50,667 bases of DNA from an uncultured Acinetobacter sp. (GCF_947624825.1 NZ_CANQLZ010000016.1:1-50667), one strand, 5' to 3'; counted from the stretch's first letter, positions 26,519 through 36,335 are shown. The notes: generated from the sequence alone by a model not told the origin. Program-made: numbers and translations.

Positions 26519-28993
26519 ATGCGCCAAGGACTCGCGTTGGCATGGTTGTTGGGTATTGCATTCATGGGACAGTCTTGGCTGCTGCTTCCAAGGCTGAGTT
26601 TGGCTTTTGCGCTTGTGATCATCATCTTGGTAGCTGTGCAAATATATGTACACGCCATCTTACAACATCCCACTTTAAAACTATTGAATGGCTTGCTTGC
26701 GGCGGCCTTGGTGGTGGTTTTAGGTTACAGCTATGCGCAGCAACAATTACAACAACGTCTTGATCTTAGGCAAACCCACATTGCAGCAGCCGAAGTCATT
26801 GTTTATGTGAATCATTTAAATCAGCCTAGTCCTCGTAGTGTGACGCAACAAGTCACCGTTTTAAATGCACATGCTCAACCTGTGCAGTGGTTAACCTCAA
26901 CGCCAATTAATGAGCGTACGCAACAACCCAAAACCGAAATTTTGCAATTAGGTGAATATTATCGGGTTACAGGGCAAGTTCGTCCTGCACATGGCTATGC
27001 CACCCAAGGTGCATTCGATCAAGAAAAGTGGTATGTGCAGCAAAATATCATGGCTTTTTTGCGTATCGAGCAAGTAGAAAAACTCTCGAGTGCAGACATT
27101 GCAGCATTGGCTTATCGGCCAAGCTTTTGGGCAAAATTACGTTTATCTGTGGATCAACAGCGTTTGGCAGTACGTGATTATTTGCAAAATCAATCTTTAC
27201 AGCAACATGGGTTATTGTTGGGTTTGCTGACCGGAGATCGTAGCGGTTTAGATGGTCAAACCGAGGCGGATTTTCAGCGTTTTGGTCTGAGTCATTTATT
27301 GGCTATTTCAGGCCCACATGTATTAATTTTTGCAGCTATGCTGTGTTTTGTTTTGCAACGGCTATTAGCGCGTTACCGAGCTGATATGTATTTAAAATGG
27401 CCCAAACAATATGTATTGATTGTGCCTTTTTTGCTGTGTGTGGCAATTTATACCGCTTGTGTAGGCTTTGATATTCCGGCATTACGTACGCTACTGATTT
27501 GCAGCTTAACCTGTGCCTTTATGTTGCTACGCCAATCATTACAGCCCTTCACTTTGTTGCTCTATAGCGCTGCTGTTTTATTGTTATTTGATCCGTTTAG
27601 TGTCTTGTCGGCGGCTTTTTGGCTGTCTTATGGTGCTTGCTTTATTTTGCTGAGAATTTATCAAACCATACAGGCGCAAGATCAACGCGTGGTCAGTGGC
27701 CGTCAACAGCTGCTACACAGCATTAAACTATTTATTGAATCGCAATGGAAAATTTTCATCGCATTATTGCCACTGATGCTGATTTTCTTTAAACAAGTGG
27801 CATGGATCAGTCCTTTAAGCAATTTAATTGCAATTCCGTATTTGGGACTTGTGGTGGTGCCACTGGATATTCTGGCAGGTTTGACTTGGCTGTTTTTTGA
27901 ACCTTTAGGCTTGTTGTTGTGGCAAATCAATGATCAATTACTAAAGCTATTACTGGGTTGTCTTCACCTTCTTGATCATCTTTTAAACCCAAGCTTAGTG
28001 CCTTGGGCAATGAATGTATGGCAATTGGCTGCATTGATTTTGGCCTTGCTGTTGTTATTTTTACCACGCGGTATTGTGCCAAAAACTTGGGGCATGCTGG
28101 CTTTATTACCATTATTTTTTTATGACTCAACACGGCAAGATTTTGAGTTACATGTATTAGATGTCGGTCAAGGTCAAGCGATTTTAATTCGTGATCAAGG
28201 ACAAAGTTTGATGGTCGATGTTGGCGGCAGTATGGATGAAGGCCGTTTTAGTATTGGTGAAAACGTGATTTTCCCATTTTTGATGCGTCAAGGCATTCAA
28301 CATTTAGATCAGTTGGTGCTGAGCCATTTAGATCAAGACCATAGTGGTGCATATCCAGCATTGAGCCAAAAAATTGCCATTAAGCAGCTCATTAGTAATG
28401 AACAACCAAAGCATCCGCCGTTGCCAATTGACTATTGTTATGGTGGCAAAACTTGGCAATGGCAACGGGTCAAATTTGAAGTGTTATCACCACCTGAGGC
28501 AGTGTTGGCGGGTGCTAAAAATGCAAGGAATGAAACGTCCTGTGTGCTGTATGTGACTTATTTGGGCGAGCCTAATCGGTATTTTTTATTGATGGGGGAT
28601 GCTGGATGGCCCACAGAACATCAACTGCTGCTCAATCGTCCGCATCTTAAGGTGGATGTATTGGTGCTTGGGCATCATGGCAGTAAAAACAGTTCAGCCT
28701 ATGCTTTTTTAGCGCATTACAAGCCCAAGTTGGTGTTGGCCTCAGCCGGTTTTGCCAATCGTTATGGGCATCCAAGTCAAGCGCTATATGCGCGTGTTGA
28801 GGCATTGAATCTGCCACTGCTGACCACCATTGATCAAGGCAGTGTACAGTTTAAGATTGATCAAAGTCATCAGCTTTGGCTACAGGCGCAGCGGCATGAG
28901 CGGCTTTGGTTGCAGCGCGAAGGTCTGCAATCCGCGATAAAGCCTCAGCTGTTGGAACATTATATAAACCACCCAAGGCAGGGTTGGCCTTAA
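26519..28993 (+). CDS. comEC: ComEC/Rec2 DNA-uptake channel protein
   Basis: An 824-residue polytopic inner-membrane protein for import of single-stranded DNA in natural competence. Order: N-terminal helices, a periplasmic OB-like region (about 85-190), the Competence domain with GLLTGDRSGL and FGLSHLLAISGPHVLIFA, more helices, and a C-terminal metallo-beta-lactamase-like domain with LSHLDQDHSGA and VLGHHGSKNSSAY. All sections are present without a stop. I choose ATG 26519 behind GTGGGG. The frame is open 15 codons further upstream. Its last 143 bases overlap the convergent acyltransferase gene. Confidence 0.94.
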   Translation: MRQGLALAWLLGIAFMGQSWLLLPRLSLAFALVIIILVAVQIYVHAILQHPTLKLLNGLLAAALVVVLGYSYAQQQLQQRLDLRQTHIAAAEVIVYVNHLNQPSPRSVTQQVTVLNAHAQPVQWLTSTPINERTQQPKTEILQLGEYYRVTGQVRPAHGYATQGAFDQEKWYVQQNIMAFLRIEQVEKLSSADIAALAYRPSFWAKLRLSVDQQRLAVRDYLQNQSLQQHGLLLGLLTGDRSGLDGQTEADFQRFGLSHLLAISGPHVLIFAAMLCFVLQRLLARYRADMYLKWPKQYVLIVPFLLCVAIYTACVGFDIPALRTLLICSLTCAFMLLRQSLQPFTLLLYSAAVLLLFDPFSVLSAAFWLSYGACFILLRIYQTIQAQDQRVVSGRQQLLHSIKLFIESQWKIFIALLPLMLIFFKQVAWISPLSNLIAIPYLGLVVVPLDILAGLTWLFFEPLGLLLWQINDQLLKLLLGCLHLLDHLLNPSLVPWAMNVWQLAALILALLLLFLPRGIVPKTWGMLALLPLFFYDSTRQDFELHVLDVGQGQAILIRDQGQSLMVDVGGSMDEGRFSIGENVIFPFLMRQGIQHLDQLVLSHLDQDHSGAYPALSQKIAIKQLISNEQPKHPPLPIDYCYGGKTWQWQRVKFEVLSPPEAVLAGAKNARNETSCVLYVTYLGEPNRYFLLMGDAGWPTEHQLLLNRPHLKVDVLVLGHHGSKNSSAYAFLAHYKPKLVLASAGFANRYGHPSQALYARVEALNLPLLTTIDQGSVQFKIDQSHQLWLQAQRHERLWLQREGLQSAIKPQLLEHYINHPRQGWP

Positions 28994-29837
28994 AACGTTT
29001 ATAGCTCCAATGATAATGTTCAGGATAACGTGCAATTAAATCTTCAATGGCTTGATGAATCACTTGGGTGCCTTCATTAGCGCTACCTTGATAGATCGCA
29101 TCATCAATGGCTTCAATGTGCATATCAAAACCATCAGTTGCATTACGTATTGCGTACAATAAAATAGCTTTGGCTTTGGTTTTTTGAATCAGTTTGGCAC
29201 TTAAGTTGCTCGATGCCAAAGGCACACCAAAATACGGCACCATATCACCACCAATATTAGGGGTGTGATCGGGCAAAATTACAGTTGTACCGCCTTGTTT
29301 TAAGGCTTTAAAAATTTGCCGAACCCCTGATTCATCGGTTGGAACTAAGTTTGCTTGTTCACGGCTACGTGCATTACGCACAAATTGATCCGCAGCAGGA
29401 TTTTTCACAGGCTTATACATAATGGTCATTTGGGTATATTGTGCCAGCCATGCGTTCATGACTTCCCATGTACCAAAGTGTGGCACCACCAATACCACAC
29501 CTTTTTGTGCAGCTAAAGCTTCATCTAAAATGTCTTTGCCATAAATATTGTGAATACGGCTAATATTTTTTTGATTGCTCGCGCCCCAAATACTAAAGAA
29601 CTCAAAATATGAACACAGTTCATTTTGAATCGCAGTTCGGCAAATTCGTTCGCGCTCGGCTTCGGGTAAATGTGGAAAAGCGATGTGTAAATTGAGCCGA
29701 ATGGTATTTGAAGTTTTAGAAATTTTTAAATGATTGACTAAACCTGCCAACATTTTGGCAACAAAACGAGATAACTGTATCGGCTGACGGCTGAACAAGT
29801 TCAGCAAGCGATAGGTTGAATTTTGCTTAGTGGGCAT
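28851..29837 (-). CDS. LpxL/HtrB-type lipid A acyltransferase
   Basis: A 328-residue member of the lysophospholipid acyltransferase group that adds secondary acyl chains to lipid A at the cytoplasmic face of the inner membrane. The catalytic HX4E motif reads HFGTWE, about residue 120. Later conserved parts are VILPDHTPNIGG, PYFGVPLASS and HYHWSYKRFK near the end of the domain. A roughly 40-residue Ala-rich tail after KRFKANPALGG is encoded in the part that overlaps comEC. LpxL versus LpxM cannot be decided from this sequence. It is monocistronic, divergent from the S49 peptidase gene. Confidence 0.9.
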   Translation of the reverse strand: MPTKQNSTYRLLNLFSRQPIQLSRFVAKMLAGLVNHLKISKTSNTIRLNLHIAFPHLPEAERERICRTAIQNELCSYFEFFSIWGASNQKNISRIHNIYGKDILDEALAAQKGVVLVVPHFGTWEVMNAWLAQYTQMTIMYKPVKNPAADQFVRNARSREQANLVPTDESGVRQIFKALKQGGTTVILPDHTPNIGGDMVPYFGVPLASSNLSAKLIQKTKAKAILLYAIRNATDGFDMHIEAIDDAIYQGSANEGTQVIHQAIEDLIARYPEHYHWSYKRFKANPALGGLYNVPTAEALSRIADLRAATKAAHAAAPVAKADDFDQS

Positions 29838-29962
29838 GGTGATCGCGAGGGCAGATGCAACAAAAGAAGAAAATTATTATAGGCGAAAATGTTGTGTTTA
29901 GACAGCAAGGTGAAAATCATTGTATATAATGAGGACAATTTAAATTACTTTGGGTTGTTTTT

Positions 29963-30985
29963 ATGTCTGATTGGCCACCAAAACCACAAGATGAAACACG
30001 TGGGCAACCTATTCAGCCGACAGGTCAAGAATGGAAACTCTTAGAAAAAGCAGTATTGGCTTCAGTAGAAGAGCAGCGCCGTGCTCGCCGTTGGGGCGTT
30101 TTCTTTAAATGCCTGACTTTCGCTTATATTTTATTTGTGTTGTTGGCTTTAGGCAAAGGCTGTTCAACGGCCAGTAAATCAGAGACTGTATCTGGTAGTA
30201 CTTCAGCGCATATTGCTGTGGTTGATGTGATTGGGACCATTGGCGCAGATAAACAAAGCGTCAATAGTGAAAACACCATTAAAGCCTTAAATAGAGCTTT
30301 TAGTAATAATCAAGCCAAAGCGGTGGTGTTAAACATTAACTCACCGGGTGGTTCACCGGTACAATCGGATGAAATTTGGCAAGAAATTCGTTACTTAAAG
30401 CAAAAGCATAACGAAAAGAAACTCTATGCTGTGATTGGGGATACCGGTGCATCAGGTGCCTACTATATTGCTTCTGCGGCAGATCAAATTATTGTCAATC
30501 CATCAAGTTTAGTGGGTTCAATTGGTGTAATTATGCCCAATTATGGCATTAACGGTTTAATGCAAAAATTAGGGGTACAAGATCGCACCATGACCTCAGG
30601 TGACAATAAAGCCTTACTGTCCATGACACAACCCATTGATCCTGCTCAACAAGCGCACGTACAAGGCGTACTTGATAATGTGCATGGTCACTTTATTCAG
30701 GCGGTAAAAGACGGGCGAGGTACTAAGCTTAAATCTAATGATCCTGCAATTTTCTCTGGTTTATTTTGGACAGGTGAGCAGGCAGTTCAATTGGGTATTG
30801 CAGATCGCGTCGGTAGCATGTACACCTTGAAACGTGAACTAAAATTGGAAAAAACGGTTAATTACACCATTGAGCATAATCCATTAGATTCAATTTTAGG
30901 ACGAATGGGCAGCGAGATTGGTCAAGGTGTGGCATCATCTGTGCAACAACAATTGCAAACACAACAAGATCCAAAATTACAATGA
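29963..30985 (+). CDS. S49 family signal peptide peptidase (SppA type)
   Basis: A 340-residue membrane-anchored peptidase that degrades leftover signal peptides in the inner membrane. A transmembrane helix (about 44-66, WGVFFKCLTFAYILFVLLAL) precedes one protease domain. The Ser/Lys dyad can be read: Ser164 in GDTGASGAYYIASAA and Lys216 in SGDNKALLS, a spacing of 52 that equals the Ser147/Lys199 spacing known for B. subtilis SppA. It is thus the short single-domain form rather than the two-domain E. coli form. The ribosome site is weak. The stop overlaps the next start by four bases (ATGA). Confidence 0.93.
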   Translation: MSDWPPKPQDETRGQPIQPTGQEWKLLEKAVLASVEEQRRARRWGVFFKCLTFAYILFVLLALGKGCSTASKSETVSGSTSAHIAVVDVIGTIGADKQSVNSENTIKALNRAFSNNQAKAVVLNINSPGGSPVQSDEIWQEIRYLKQKHNEKKLYAVIGDTGASGAYYIASAADQIIVNPSSLVGSIGVIMPNYGINGLMQKLGVQDRTMTSGDNKALLSMTQPIDPAQQAHVQGVLDNVHGHFIQAVKDGRGTKLKSNDPAIFSGLFWTGEQAVQLGIADRVGSMYTLKRELKLEKTVNYTIEHNPLDSILGRMGSEIGQGVASSVQQQLQTQQDPKLQ

Positions 30986-31770
30986 AACCAATAATTCATT
31001 TTGCGCATGCCAACGGTGTACCTAGTCGAGTTTATCAAAAGCTATTTGATTTATTATCAGATGAATACGATGTCATTTATACCGAAGCCTTAGGCACAGA
31101 TAAACGCTATCCAATTGATGAAGGGTGGCGTGGTCTAACCCAACAAGTGATTGATAGTATTGTGCGTCAAGCCGCAGGCCGACCTGTGATTGGTTTGGGG
31201 CATTCTTTAGGTGCACTATTGACCTTGCAAGCCGCTTATGCGCGACCTGAATTATTTAATCAAGTGATTTTGCTTGATCCGCCATTGTTGGTCGGTAAAG
31301 CCGCTTTTGCCCTAGATTTGGCAAAACGATTGCAACCCAAAAAGATTGATCAATTGAGTCCTGCGGGTTTATCCAAAAAACGTCGTGATCATTGGGACAG
31401 TCGTGAACAGGCAGCCGCAAGCTTAGGTTCTAAAGGCTTTTATCAAGATTTTGATGAAGATTGTTTTCAAGCTTACATACAGCATGCTTTAAGGGATGAT
31501 CCTGTGCGTGGTGGGGTGACCCTAAGCATTGCTAAGATGGATGAGGTGAATATCTTTAGAACCAATCCATCAAGCTATTGGCAGCCCAAACCACAGCCAA
31601 GTGTAGCAACACATTTGGTGGTGGGAGAGCACAGTATTTTTAATGAAAAAGGCTTTCCGCAGCTGATTCAGCAAAAATTAGGCATTCCATATAGTGTGTT
31701 TAAGGGCGGACATATGTTTCCGCTTGAACATCCTGTTGAGGTGGTGGATTTTATCAAGAAGCTTATATAA
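30982..31770 (+). CDS. Alpha/beta hydrolase
   Basis: A 262-residue serine hydrolase with the nucleophile elbow GLGHSLGALL, Ser75 as nucleophile, LLDPPLL for the acidic-residue strand region, and a C-terminal GGHMFPLEHP for the catalytic His. It has no signal peptide, so it is cytoplasmic. The substrate is unknown. It resembles bacterial lysophospholipase or esterase-like hydrolases. It is translationally coupled to the S49 peptidase gene by an ATGA overlap, and both share the terminator that follows. Confidence 0.9.
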   Translation: MKPIIHFAHANGVPSRVYQKLFDLLSDEYDVIYTEALGTDKRYPIDEGWRGLTQQVIDSIVRQAAGRPVIGLGHSLGALLTLQAAYARPELFNQVILLDPPLLVGKAAFALDLAKRLQPKKIDQLSPAGLSKKRRDHWDSREQAAASLGSKGFYQDFDEDCFQAYIQHALRDDPVRGGVTLSIAKMDEVNIFRTNPSSYWQPKPQPSVATHLVVGEHSIFNEKGFPQLIQQKLGIPYSVFKGGHMFPLEHPVEVVDFIKKLI

Positions 31771-31772
31771 AT

Positions 31773-31801
31773 AAAAAAACGCAGCCTAGGCTGCGTTTTT
31801 T
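31773..31801. terminator. Bidirectional terminator
   Basis: A7, then CGCAGCC/GGCTGCG with a 2-base TA centre, then T6. It separates the convergent hydrolase (plus) and purN (minus). Confidence 0.88.
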
Positions 31802-31806
31802 AGCAT

Positions 31807-32436
31807 TTAAATCTTGGTAAATTGTACAGGTTCATTCAACGCTTGACCGCGATACAACACCCCATGTTCAGTATGCAACAAGGTACCATTACAAATCCAT
31901 TCTGCCACTTGTGGGTAGATCAGATGTTCAAGTACATGCACACGTTTGGCTAAACTGTCTTCGTCATCATGCTGATGTACACGCAGCACACCTTGCGCGA
32001 GGGCTTGACCTGCGTCAAGTTCTGCGGTGACATAATGTACCGTACAGCCATGATATGCATCTCCCGTGCGTAACACACGTTGATGGGTATGCATACCTTT
32101 GTAAACAGGCAACAGCGACGGATGAATGTTAATCATTTTTCCGTGCCATTGCTGAACAAAACCGGGGGTTAAAATGCGCATAAAGCCGGCTAAAATCACC
32201 AAATCTACATCCCAATCTAAAAGCTGTTGATGCATTGCTGCATCAAAAAGCTCACGCTTTGGGTAATGTTGATGTTCAATGACCGCCGTAGCAATATTGG
32301 CATTTTGAGCACGTTCAAGTGCATACGCTGTAGGCTTGTTGGAAATTACCCCAACAATTTGCCCTGATAGATTGGCATCGATCAAAGCTTGCAAGTTTGA
32401 ACCACTGCCTGAAACTAAAACGGCAATTTTAATCAT
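31807..32436 (-). CDS. purN: Phosphoribosylglycinamide formyltransferase
   Basis: A 209-residue folate-dependent GAR transformylase, third step of purine synthesis. The N-terminus IAVLVSGSGSNLQALID is diagnostic. The active-site motif NIHPSLLPVYKGMHTHQRVL contains the catalytic Asn and His, and the catalytic Asp lies in HYVTAELDAGQALAQG. Length is normal. It starts 6 bases after the purM stop on the same strand, so it is the second gene of purM-purN. Confidence 0.97.
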   Translation of the reverse strand: MIKIAVLVSGSGSNLQALIDANLSGQIVGVISNKPTAYALERAQNANIATAVIEHQHYPKRELFDAAMHQQLLDWDVDLVILAGFMRILTPGFVQQWHGKMINIHPSLLPVYKGMHTHQRVLRTGDAYHGCTVHYVTAELDAGQALAQGVLRVHQHDDEDSLAKRVHVLEHLIYPQVAEWICNGTLLHTEHGVLYRGQALNEPVQFTKI

Positions 32437-32442
32437 TACAAT

Positions 32443-33513
32443 TTAAGCAAAAATTACACGAATTTTTTCGTCTGCGCCTGCAACTGATTCAGCATTGTCA
32501 ACAATTGAACCCATTGCCCATGCTTTTTCGCCAAGGCCATTTAATAATTCAACAGTTTGCTCTGCATCGTTTGCATCAACCACAAGTACCATGCCCACGC
32601 CACAGTTAAATGTGCGGTACATTTCAAATTGTTCTACGCCGCCTTCGCGTTGTAGTAATTTGAACAAGTCAGGCCATTCCCATGAGCCTTCATTAACAAC
32701 TGCTTGAGCACCGTTTGGTAATACGCGTGGTAAGTTACCTGGTAAACCGCCACCTGTGATGTGTGCCATCGCATGTACGTCTACAGTTTTGAGCAATTCA
32801 AGGATTGATTTAACGTAAATACGTGTTGGTTCCATTGCAACATCAGCAAGTGGGCGACCATCGACAAGTTGAGTTAAATCAACATTTTTCACGTCTAAAA
32901 TTTTACGAAGTAAAGAGTAACCGTTTGAATGTGCACCACTTGATGCTACACCAATTAACACGTCACCGGCTTTTACTTTAGAGCCATCAATAATTTTGCT
33001 TTGTTCAACCACACCCACACAGAAACCTGCAAGGTCGTAGTCTTCGCCTTCATACATGCCTGGCATTTCAGCAGTTTCACCGCCAACCAATGCACAGCCT
33101 GCAAGTTCACAACCTGCACCAATGCCGGTCACCACATTGGCAGCAACGTCTACATTTAAGTGACCTGTTGCATAGTAATCTAGGAAGAATAACGGCTCAG
33201 CACCGCAGACAAGAAGGTCGTTTACACACATTGCCACCAAGTCCTGACCAATGGTGTCATGACGGTTTAAATTGAGTGCCAAACGTAATTTTGTACCAAC
33301 ACCATCTGTGCCTGATACGAGAACAGGTTCTTCATAACCTTTAGGAATTTTACAAAGTGCGCCGAAGCCACCAAGGCCTCCCATCACTTCTGGACGTGAT
33401 GTGCGTTTTGCGACTGATTTGATACGATCGACTAACGCGTCGCCCGCTTCAATGTCGACACCTGCGTCTTTGTAGCTTAAACCGGTGTTTGGGGTAGAAG
33501 TTGAGTTGCTCAT
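32443..33513 (-). CDS. purM: Phosphoribosylformylglycinamidine cyclo-ligase
   Basis: A 356-residue AIR synthetase, fifth step of purine synthesis. It begins [20 protein letters not shown], with the family segments [55 protein letters not shown] and [17 protein letters not shown]. Codon use is biased toward highly expressed codons. The start at 33513 is behind GGAGACTTCAATT. It heads purMN, a common gammaproteobacterial pair. A TATAAT element lies 28 bases upstream. Confidence 0.97.
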   Translation of the reverse strand: MSNSTSTPNTGLSYKDAGVDIEAGDALVDRIKSVAKRTSRPEVMGGLGGFGALCKIPKGYEEPVLVSGTDGVGTKLRLALNLNRHDTIGQDLVAMCVNDLLVCGAEPLFFLDYYATGHLNVDVAANVVTGIGAGCELAGCALVGGETAEMPGMYEGEDYDLAGFCVGVVEQSKIIDGSKVKAGDVLIGVASSGAHSNGYSLLRKILDVKNVDLTQLVDGRPLADVAMEPTRIYVKSILELLKTVDVHAMAHITGGGLPGNLPRVLPNGAQAVVNEGSWEWPDLFKLLQREGGVEQFEMYRTFNCGVGMVLVVDANDAEQTVELLNGLGEKAWAMGSIVDNAESVAGADEKIRVIFA

Positions 33514-33540
33514 AATTGAAGTCTCCGCATTCGCGCGGCG

Positions 33541-33546
33541 ATTATA
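33541..33546 (-). promoter_or_regulatory. -10 element of purMN
   Basis: On the minus strand the sequence reads TATAAT, 28 bases before the purM start codon. I see no convincing -35 at 16-18 bases. Confidence 0.45.
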
Positions 33547-33647
33547 ACCTGAATATACGAAACTCTTATGTTATTTATGACCTAAAATGCTATCTTTATT
33601 AAAATATTTTACGTTTCATAAGCGATAACAAGGAAAAAGGCGAAATT

Positions 33648-34850
33648 ATGGGTGACAAAACCTTGCGTCGTATATTTATATTGGCAGGCATCGCGCTCTT
33701 CGTTTGGATTTTATACTTATTAAAGCCTGTTGTAATCCCGTTTGTGGGCGCGTTTTTAATTGCATATTTATTTAGCCCATTGGTGGATAAACTCCATCAT
33801 TATGGTTTGCCAAGATGGCTGTCGATTACTTTAGTTTTTGTCGGTATTGCTGTGTTTATGACACTTGCAATTTGGTATCTATTTCCACTGATTTGGGAGC
33901 AGTTAAAGTACGCAAGAGACAGTATTCCTGCAGGGATTCATTGGGTTAATTATACTTTTTTGCCTTGGGTGTCTGAAACATTTAACGTTGATCAAATGGA
34001 AATTGACACGCAACAATTTTCAACGGTCATCATGGATTATGTGCAAACCAACTACAGTGCCGACAGCTTACAAGTCATGGCCATGCGTTTGGCACAGTCA
34101 GGTTTAAATTTTATCCAAATTGGCGGCACAGCGGTTTTGATTCCGATCATTGCCTTTTATTTTCTACTTGATTGGGATCGTATGTTAGATGGTTTACGCC
34201 GCCTGATTCCACGTCGTTATGAAAATGGCACCTTACATGTAGTGAATGAATGCCATAGCGTTTTGGGTGCATTTGTTAAAGGTCAGCTTTTGGTGATGGT
34301 GTTGCTTGGGGTTGTCTATGCAGTTGGTTTACAACTGATTGGCTTAGAGGTTGGTTTAATTATTGGCATGATTGCAGGTCTTGCCAGTATCATTCCTTAT
34401 TTAGGCTTTGCTGTAGGTATTATTGCTGCGGTGATTGCCAGTCTTTTTCAATTTGGCTTAGATTGGATGCAGTTGGCACTGGTATTGGTGGTGTTTATGG
34501 TCGGGCAAGCCATTGAAGGCTATGTGTTACAGCCTTTCTTATTGGGTGATAAAATTGGTTTATCGCCAGTGGCTGTAGTATTTGCAGTATTGGCAGGGGC
34601 ACAGTTGGCTGGCTTCTTAGGCATGTTAATTGCCTTACCAGTTGCAGCAGTGATTGTAGTTTTACTGCGCCATTTACGTGATTTTTATCAAAGTAGCCAG
34701 TTGTATCAAAATGAGCCGACTTTAGTGGTTCATAGTCGCCAAGATGGTTCGGTCAATATTGTGACAGAGCAATTAGATATTCATGTAGAAATGAATGATC
34801 CTGAGCTAAAAACACAGCAACTCGATGAAAAATCTAGTAAGATGGATTGA
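33648..34850 (+). CDS. AI-2E/PerM family transporter
   Basis: A 400-residue polytopic inner-membrane protein of the PerM/TqsA family (UPF0118). The N-terminal helix pair contains YLLKPVVIPFVGAFLIAYLF, a soluble loop follows (about 85-150), then GGTAVLIPIIAFYFLLDWDRM, and a helical C-terminal half with GQAIEGYVLQPFLLGDKIGL and VVFAVLAGAQLAGFLGMLIA. Family members are linked to autoinducer-2 export or ion transport. The substrate here is unknown. The start at 33648 has AAGGAAAAAGG. It lies 40 bases before hda, forming the common perM-hda pair. Confidence 0.93.
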   Translation: MGDKTLRRIFILAGIALFVWILYLLKPVVIPFVGAFLIAYLFSPLVDKLHHYGLPRWLSITLVFVGIAVFMTLAIWYLFPLIWEQLKYARDSIPAGIHWVNYTFLPWVSETFNVDQMEIDTQQFSTVIMDYVQTNYSADSLQVMAMRLAQSGLNFIQIGGTAVLIPIIAFYFLLDWDRMLDGLRRLIPRRYENGTLHVVNECHSVLGAFVKGQLLVMVLLGVVYAVGLQLIGLEVGLIIGMIAGLASIIPYLGFAVGIIAAVIASLFQFGLDWMQLALVLVVFMVGQAIEGYVLQPFLLGDKIGLSPVAVVFAVLAGAQLAGFLGMLIALPVAAVIVVLLRHLRDFYQSSQLYQNEPTLVVHSRQDGSVNIVTEQLDIHVEMNDPELKTQQLDEKSSKMD

Positions 34851-34890
34851 CCTGACAATAACATGTAAGTGAAAAGGCTATACGATCTAT

Positions 34891-35601
34891 ATGCGCCAAT
34901 TGCAACTCGATATTGAACCTCAACTCGACGCTCGAATTAGTGATTTTTCGGGTCCGGGATGGGGCCATGTGATTGATGCAGTCCGTCAGCTTCACGCAGG
35001 TTTAATGAGCCGCTTTTATGTTTATGGTGGTGCTGGCACAGGAAAAAGTCATTTACTTTCGGCAATTTGTGACTCTTATTTAGATGTAGGTAAATCTGCG
35101 ATTCAAGTGTCTTTGTTAGAGCTATTGGATGCACCCACAGAAGCCATTACCTCACTTGAACGTTATGATTTAGTTGCGCTTGATGACATAGAAGCGATTA
35201 GTGGTGTACCACATTGGCAAAAAGCCGTTTTTCATTTGATTAACTATAACAATGAAGAAGGCGGACAATTGGTGTTTTCATCACGTATGGCACCAATAGA
35301 GCTCAAACTTGAACTGCCTGATTTACAGTCGCGTTTAACCCAAGCGGTGAGTGTACGTGTTCCCAATGGCAGCTTATATGCTGACCGCTACGCTTTGGTC
35401 AATTCTGTGCTTGACCGGCGTGGTATTCATATTGATCAACAAATTATTGACTATTTACTCAATCATGGACCACATCAAGCTGCGATTTTATTGCAAAGTC
35501 TCGAACAATTGATTCAATTACTCAAAGGTGAGAAAACCAAACTCAGTGGTGCCACCTTAAGACAAATTTTTGCCTTGATTGACGAATATCATCAAGAATA
35601 A
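34891..35601 (+). CDS. hda: DnaA regulatory inactivator Hda
   Basis: A 236-residue AAA+ protein related to the DnaA ATPase core. With the DNA-loaded sliding clamp it stimulates ATP hydrolysis by DnaA and so limits re-initiation. A near-N-terminal clamp-binding segment QLQLDIEPQ precedes Walker A GGAGTGKSHLL, Walker B DLVALDDIEAI, and sensor regions with LQSRLTQAVSVRVPN. It lacks the DnaA DNA-binding domain, as expected. The start at 34891 follows AAAAGGC. It ends at a strong terminator. Confidence 0.95.
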   Translation: MRQLQLDIEPQLDARISDFSGPGWGHVIDAVRQLHAGLMSRFYVYGGAGTGKSHLLSAICDSYLDVGKSAIQVSLLELLDAPTEAITSLERYDLVALDDIEAISGVPHWQKAVFHLINYNNEEGGQLVFSSRMAPIELKLELPDLQSRLTQAVSVRVPNGSLYADRYALVNSVLDRRGIHIDQQIIDYLLNHGPHQAAILLQSLEQLIQLLKGEKTKLSGATLRQIFALIDEYHQE

Positions 35602-35628
35602 AAAAAAGCCTCATTTGAGGCTTTTTTT
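35601..35628. terminator. Bidirectional terminator
   Basis: Stem GCCTCA/TGAGGC with a TT centre, A-run before and T7 after, between the convergent hda and DUF3106 genes. Confidence 0.85.
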
Positions 35629-36025
35629 ATGGCGAAGCAGGGAGTGAGGTATATTTTAAGATGTATTCTTCACGGATGGCATTGCGTGCTTCAGGCGTGG
35701 CCTCTGCTAAACGCTGGCCAAGATCACGTCGTTCGCTACTGCTCATTTTTTGCCACACTTCACGCATTTTTTGTTTATCTTGCTCAGGTAACTGCGTAAA
35801 CCAATCAATACGTTGTTGCAGCGTATGGCTTTGTTGTTCAGGTAATTCTTTTAAACTTTGATAACGTTGGATCGCGGCGAGCTGTTCGGCATCACTCATC
35901 CCTTCCCAACTGTCCACTTGCGTATTGGCATCGTGACTAAACAGCCAAAAACGTTCAAAACCGGCAAAACTGGTTTGTAAAAAACCAACAGCACACAGTG
36001 CCAAGGCGACCTTTTTAGCTGCCAT
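35627..36025 (-). CDS. DUF3106-type exported protein
   Basis: A 132-residue protein with a signal peptide (about 1-22, VALALCAVGFLQTSFA) and a Gln/Glu/Arg-rich helical remainder with two LPEQ motifs and WQKMSSSERRDLGQRL, the pattern of DUF3106. I choose ATG 36025 since GAGGTC lies just upstream. A GTG at 36043 in the same frame would spoil the signal. It overlaps the preceding gene by 11 bases. It is the third gene of a sigma/anti-sigma operon, so a role in the signal sensed by that pair, perhaps in the periplasm, is an inference from position. Confidence 0.8.
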   Translation of the reverse strand: MAAKKVALALCAVGFLQTSFAGFERFWLFSHDANTQVDSWEGMSDAEQLAAIQRYQSLKELPEQQSHTLQQRIDWFTQLPEQDKQKMREVWQKMSSSERRDLGQRLAEATPEARNAIREEYILKYTSLPASP

Positions 36026-36335
36026 GTGGACCTCGATCTTCACCTAAAACTAACAACATATCTAAATCTTCCACCATTTGTGGTGAAAGTTTAGGTGAAA
36101 CCACAGCCTGATTCATCTGTGCGTCGGTCAGGTCATGAGATTGCGGTAAAATGGCAATACCGGTAACGGCCGCTGCCAATGCAAAACCTGACATTTTCCA
36201 AAGACCATAACGAGCGGTCTTTTTTTGTTGAATACGCTCCAAGACCTGATTCATCACTTGAGCTTGATCGTGTGGACGGTGGGCCAAATGGTCGAGTTTG
36301 GAAGTGACTTGTTTTAAGTAATCATCATGTTTCAT
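36015..36335 (-). CDS. Putative anti-sigma membrane protein (DUF3619-like)
   Basis: A 106-residue single-pass protein. The cytoplasmic N-terminus (about 1-48) is helical and charged, one transmembrane helix follows (about 50-66, FALAAAVTGIAILP), and a short C-terminus of about 40 residues lies in the periplasm. It overlaps the sigma gene by 4 bases (ATGA), so the two are made in a fixed ratio. That placement and topology are typical of anti-sigma factors. The order sigma, small membrane protein, DUF3106 is one I associate with DUF3619 proteins, but similarity to that family is loose. Confidence 0.7.
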   Translation of the reverse strand: MKHDDYLKQVTSKLDHLAHRPHDQAQVMNQVLERIQQKKTARYGLWKMSGFALAAAVTGIAILPQSHDLTDAQMNQAVVSPKLSPQMVEDLDMLLVLGEDRGPHGS

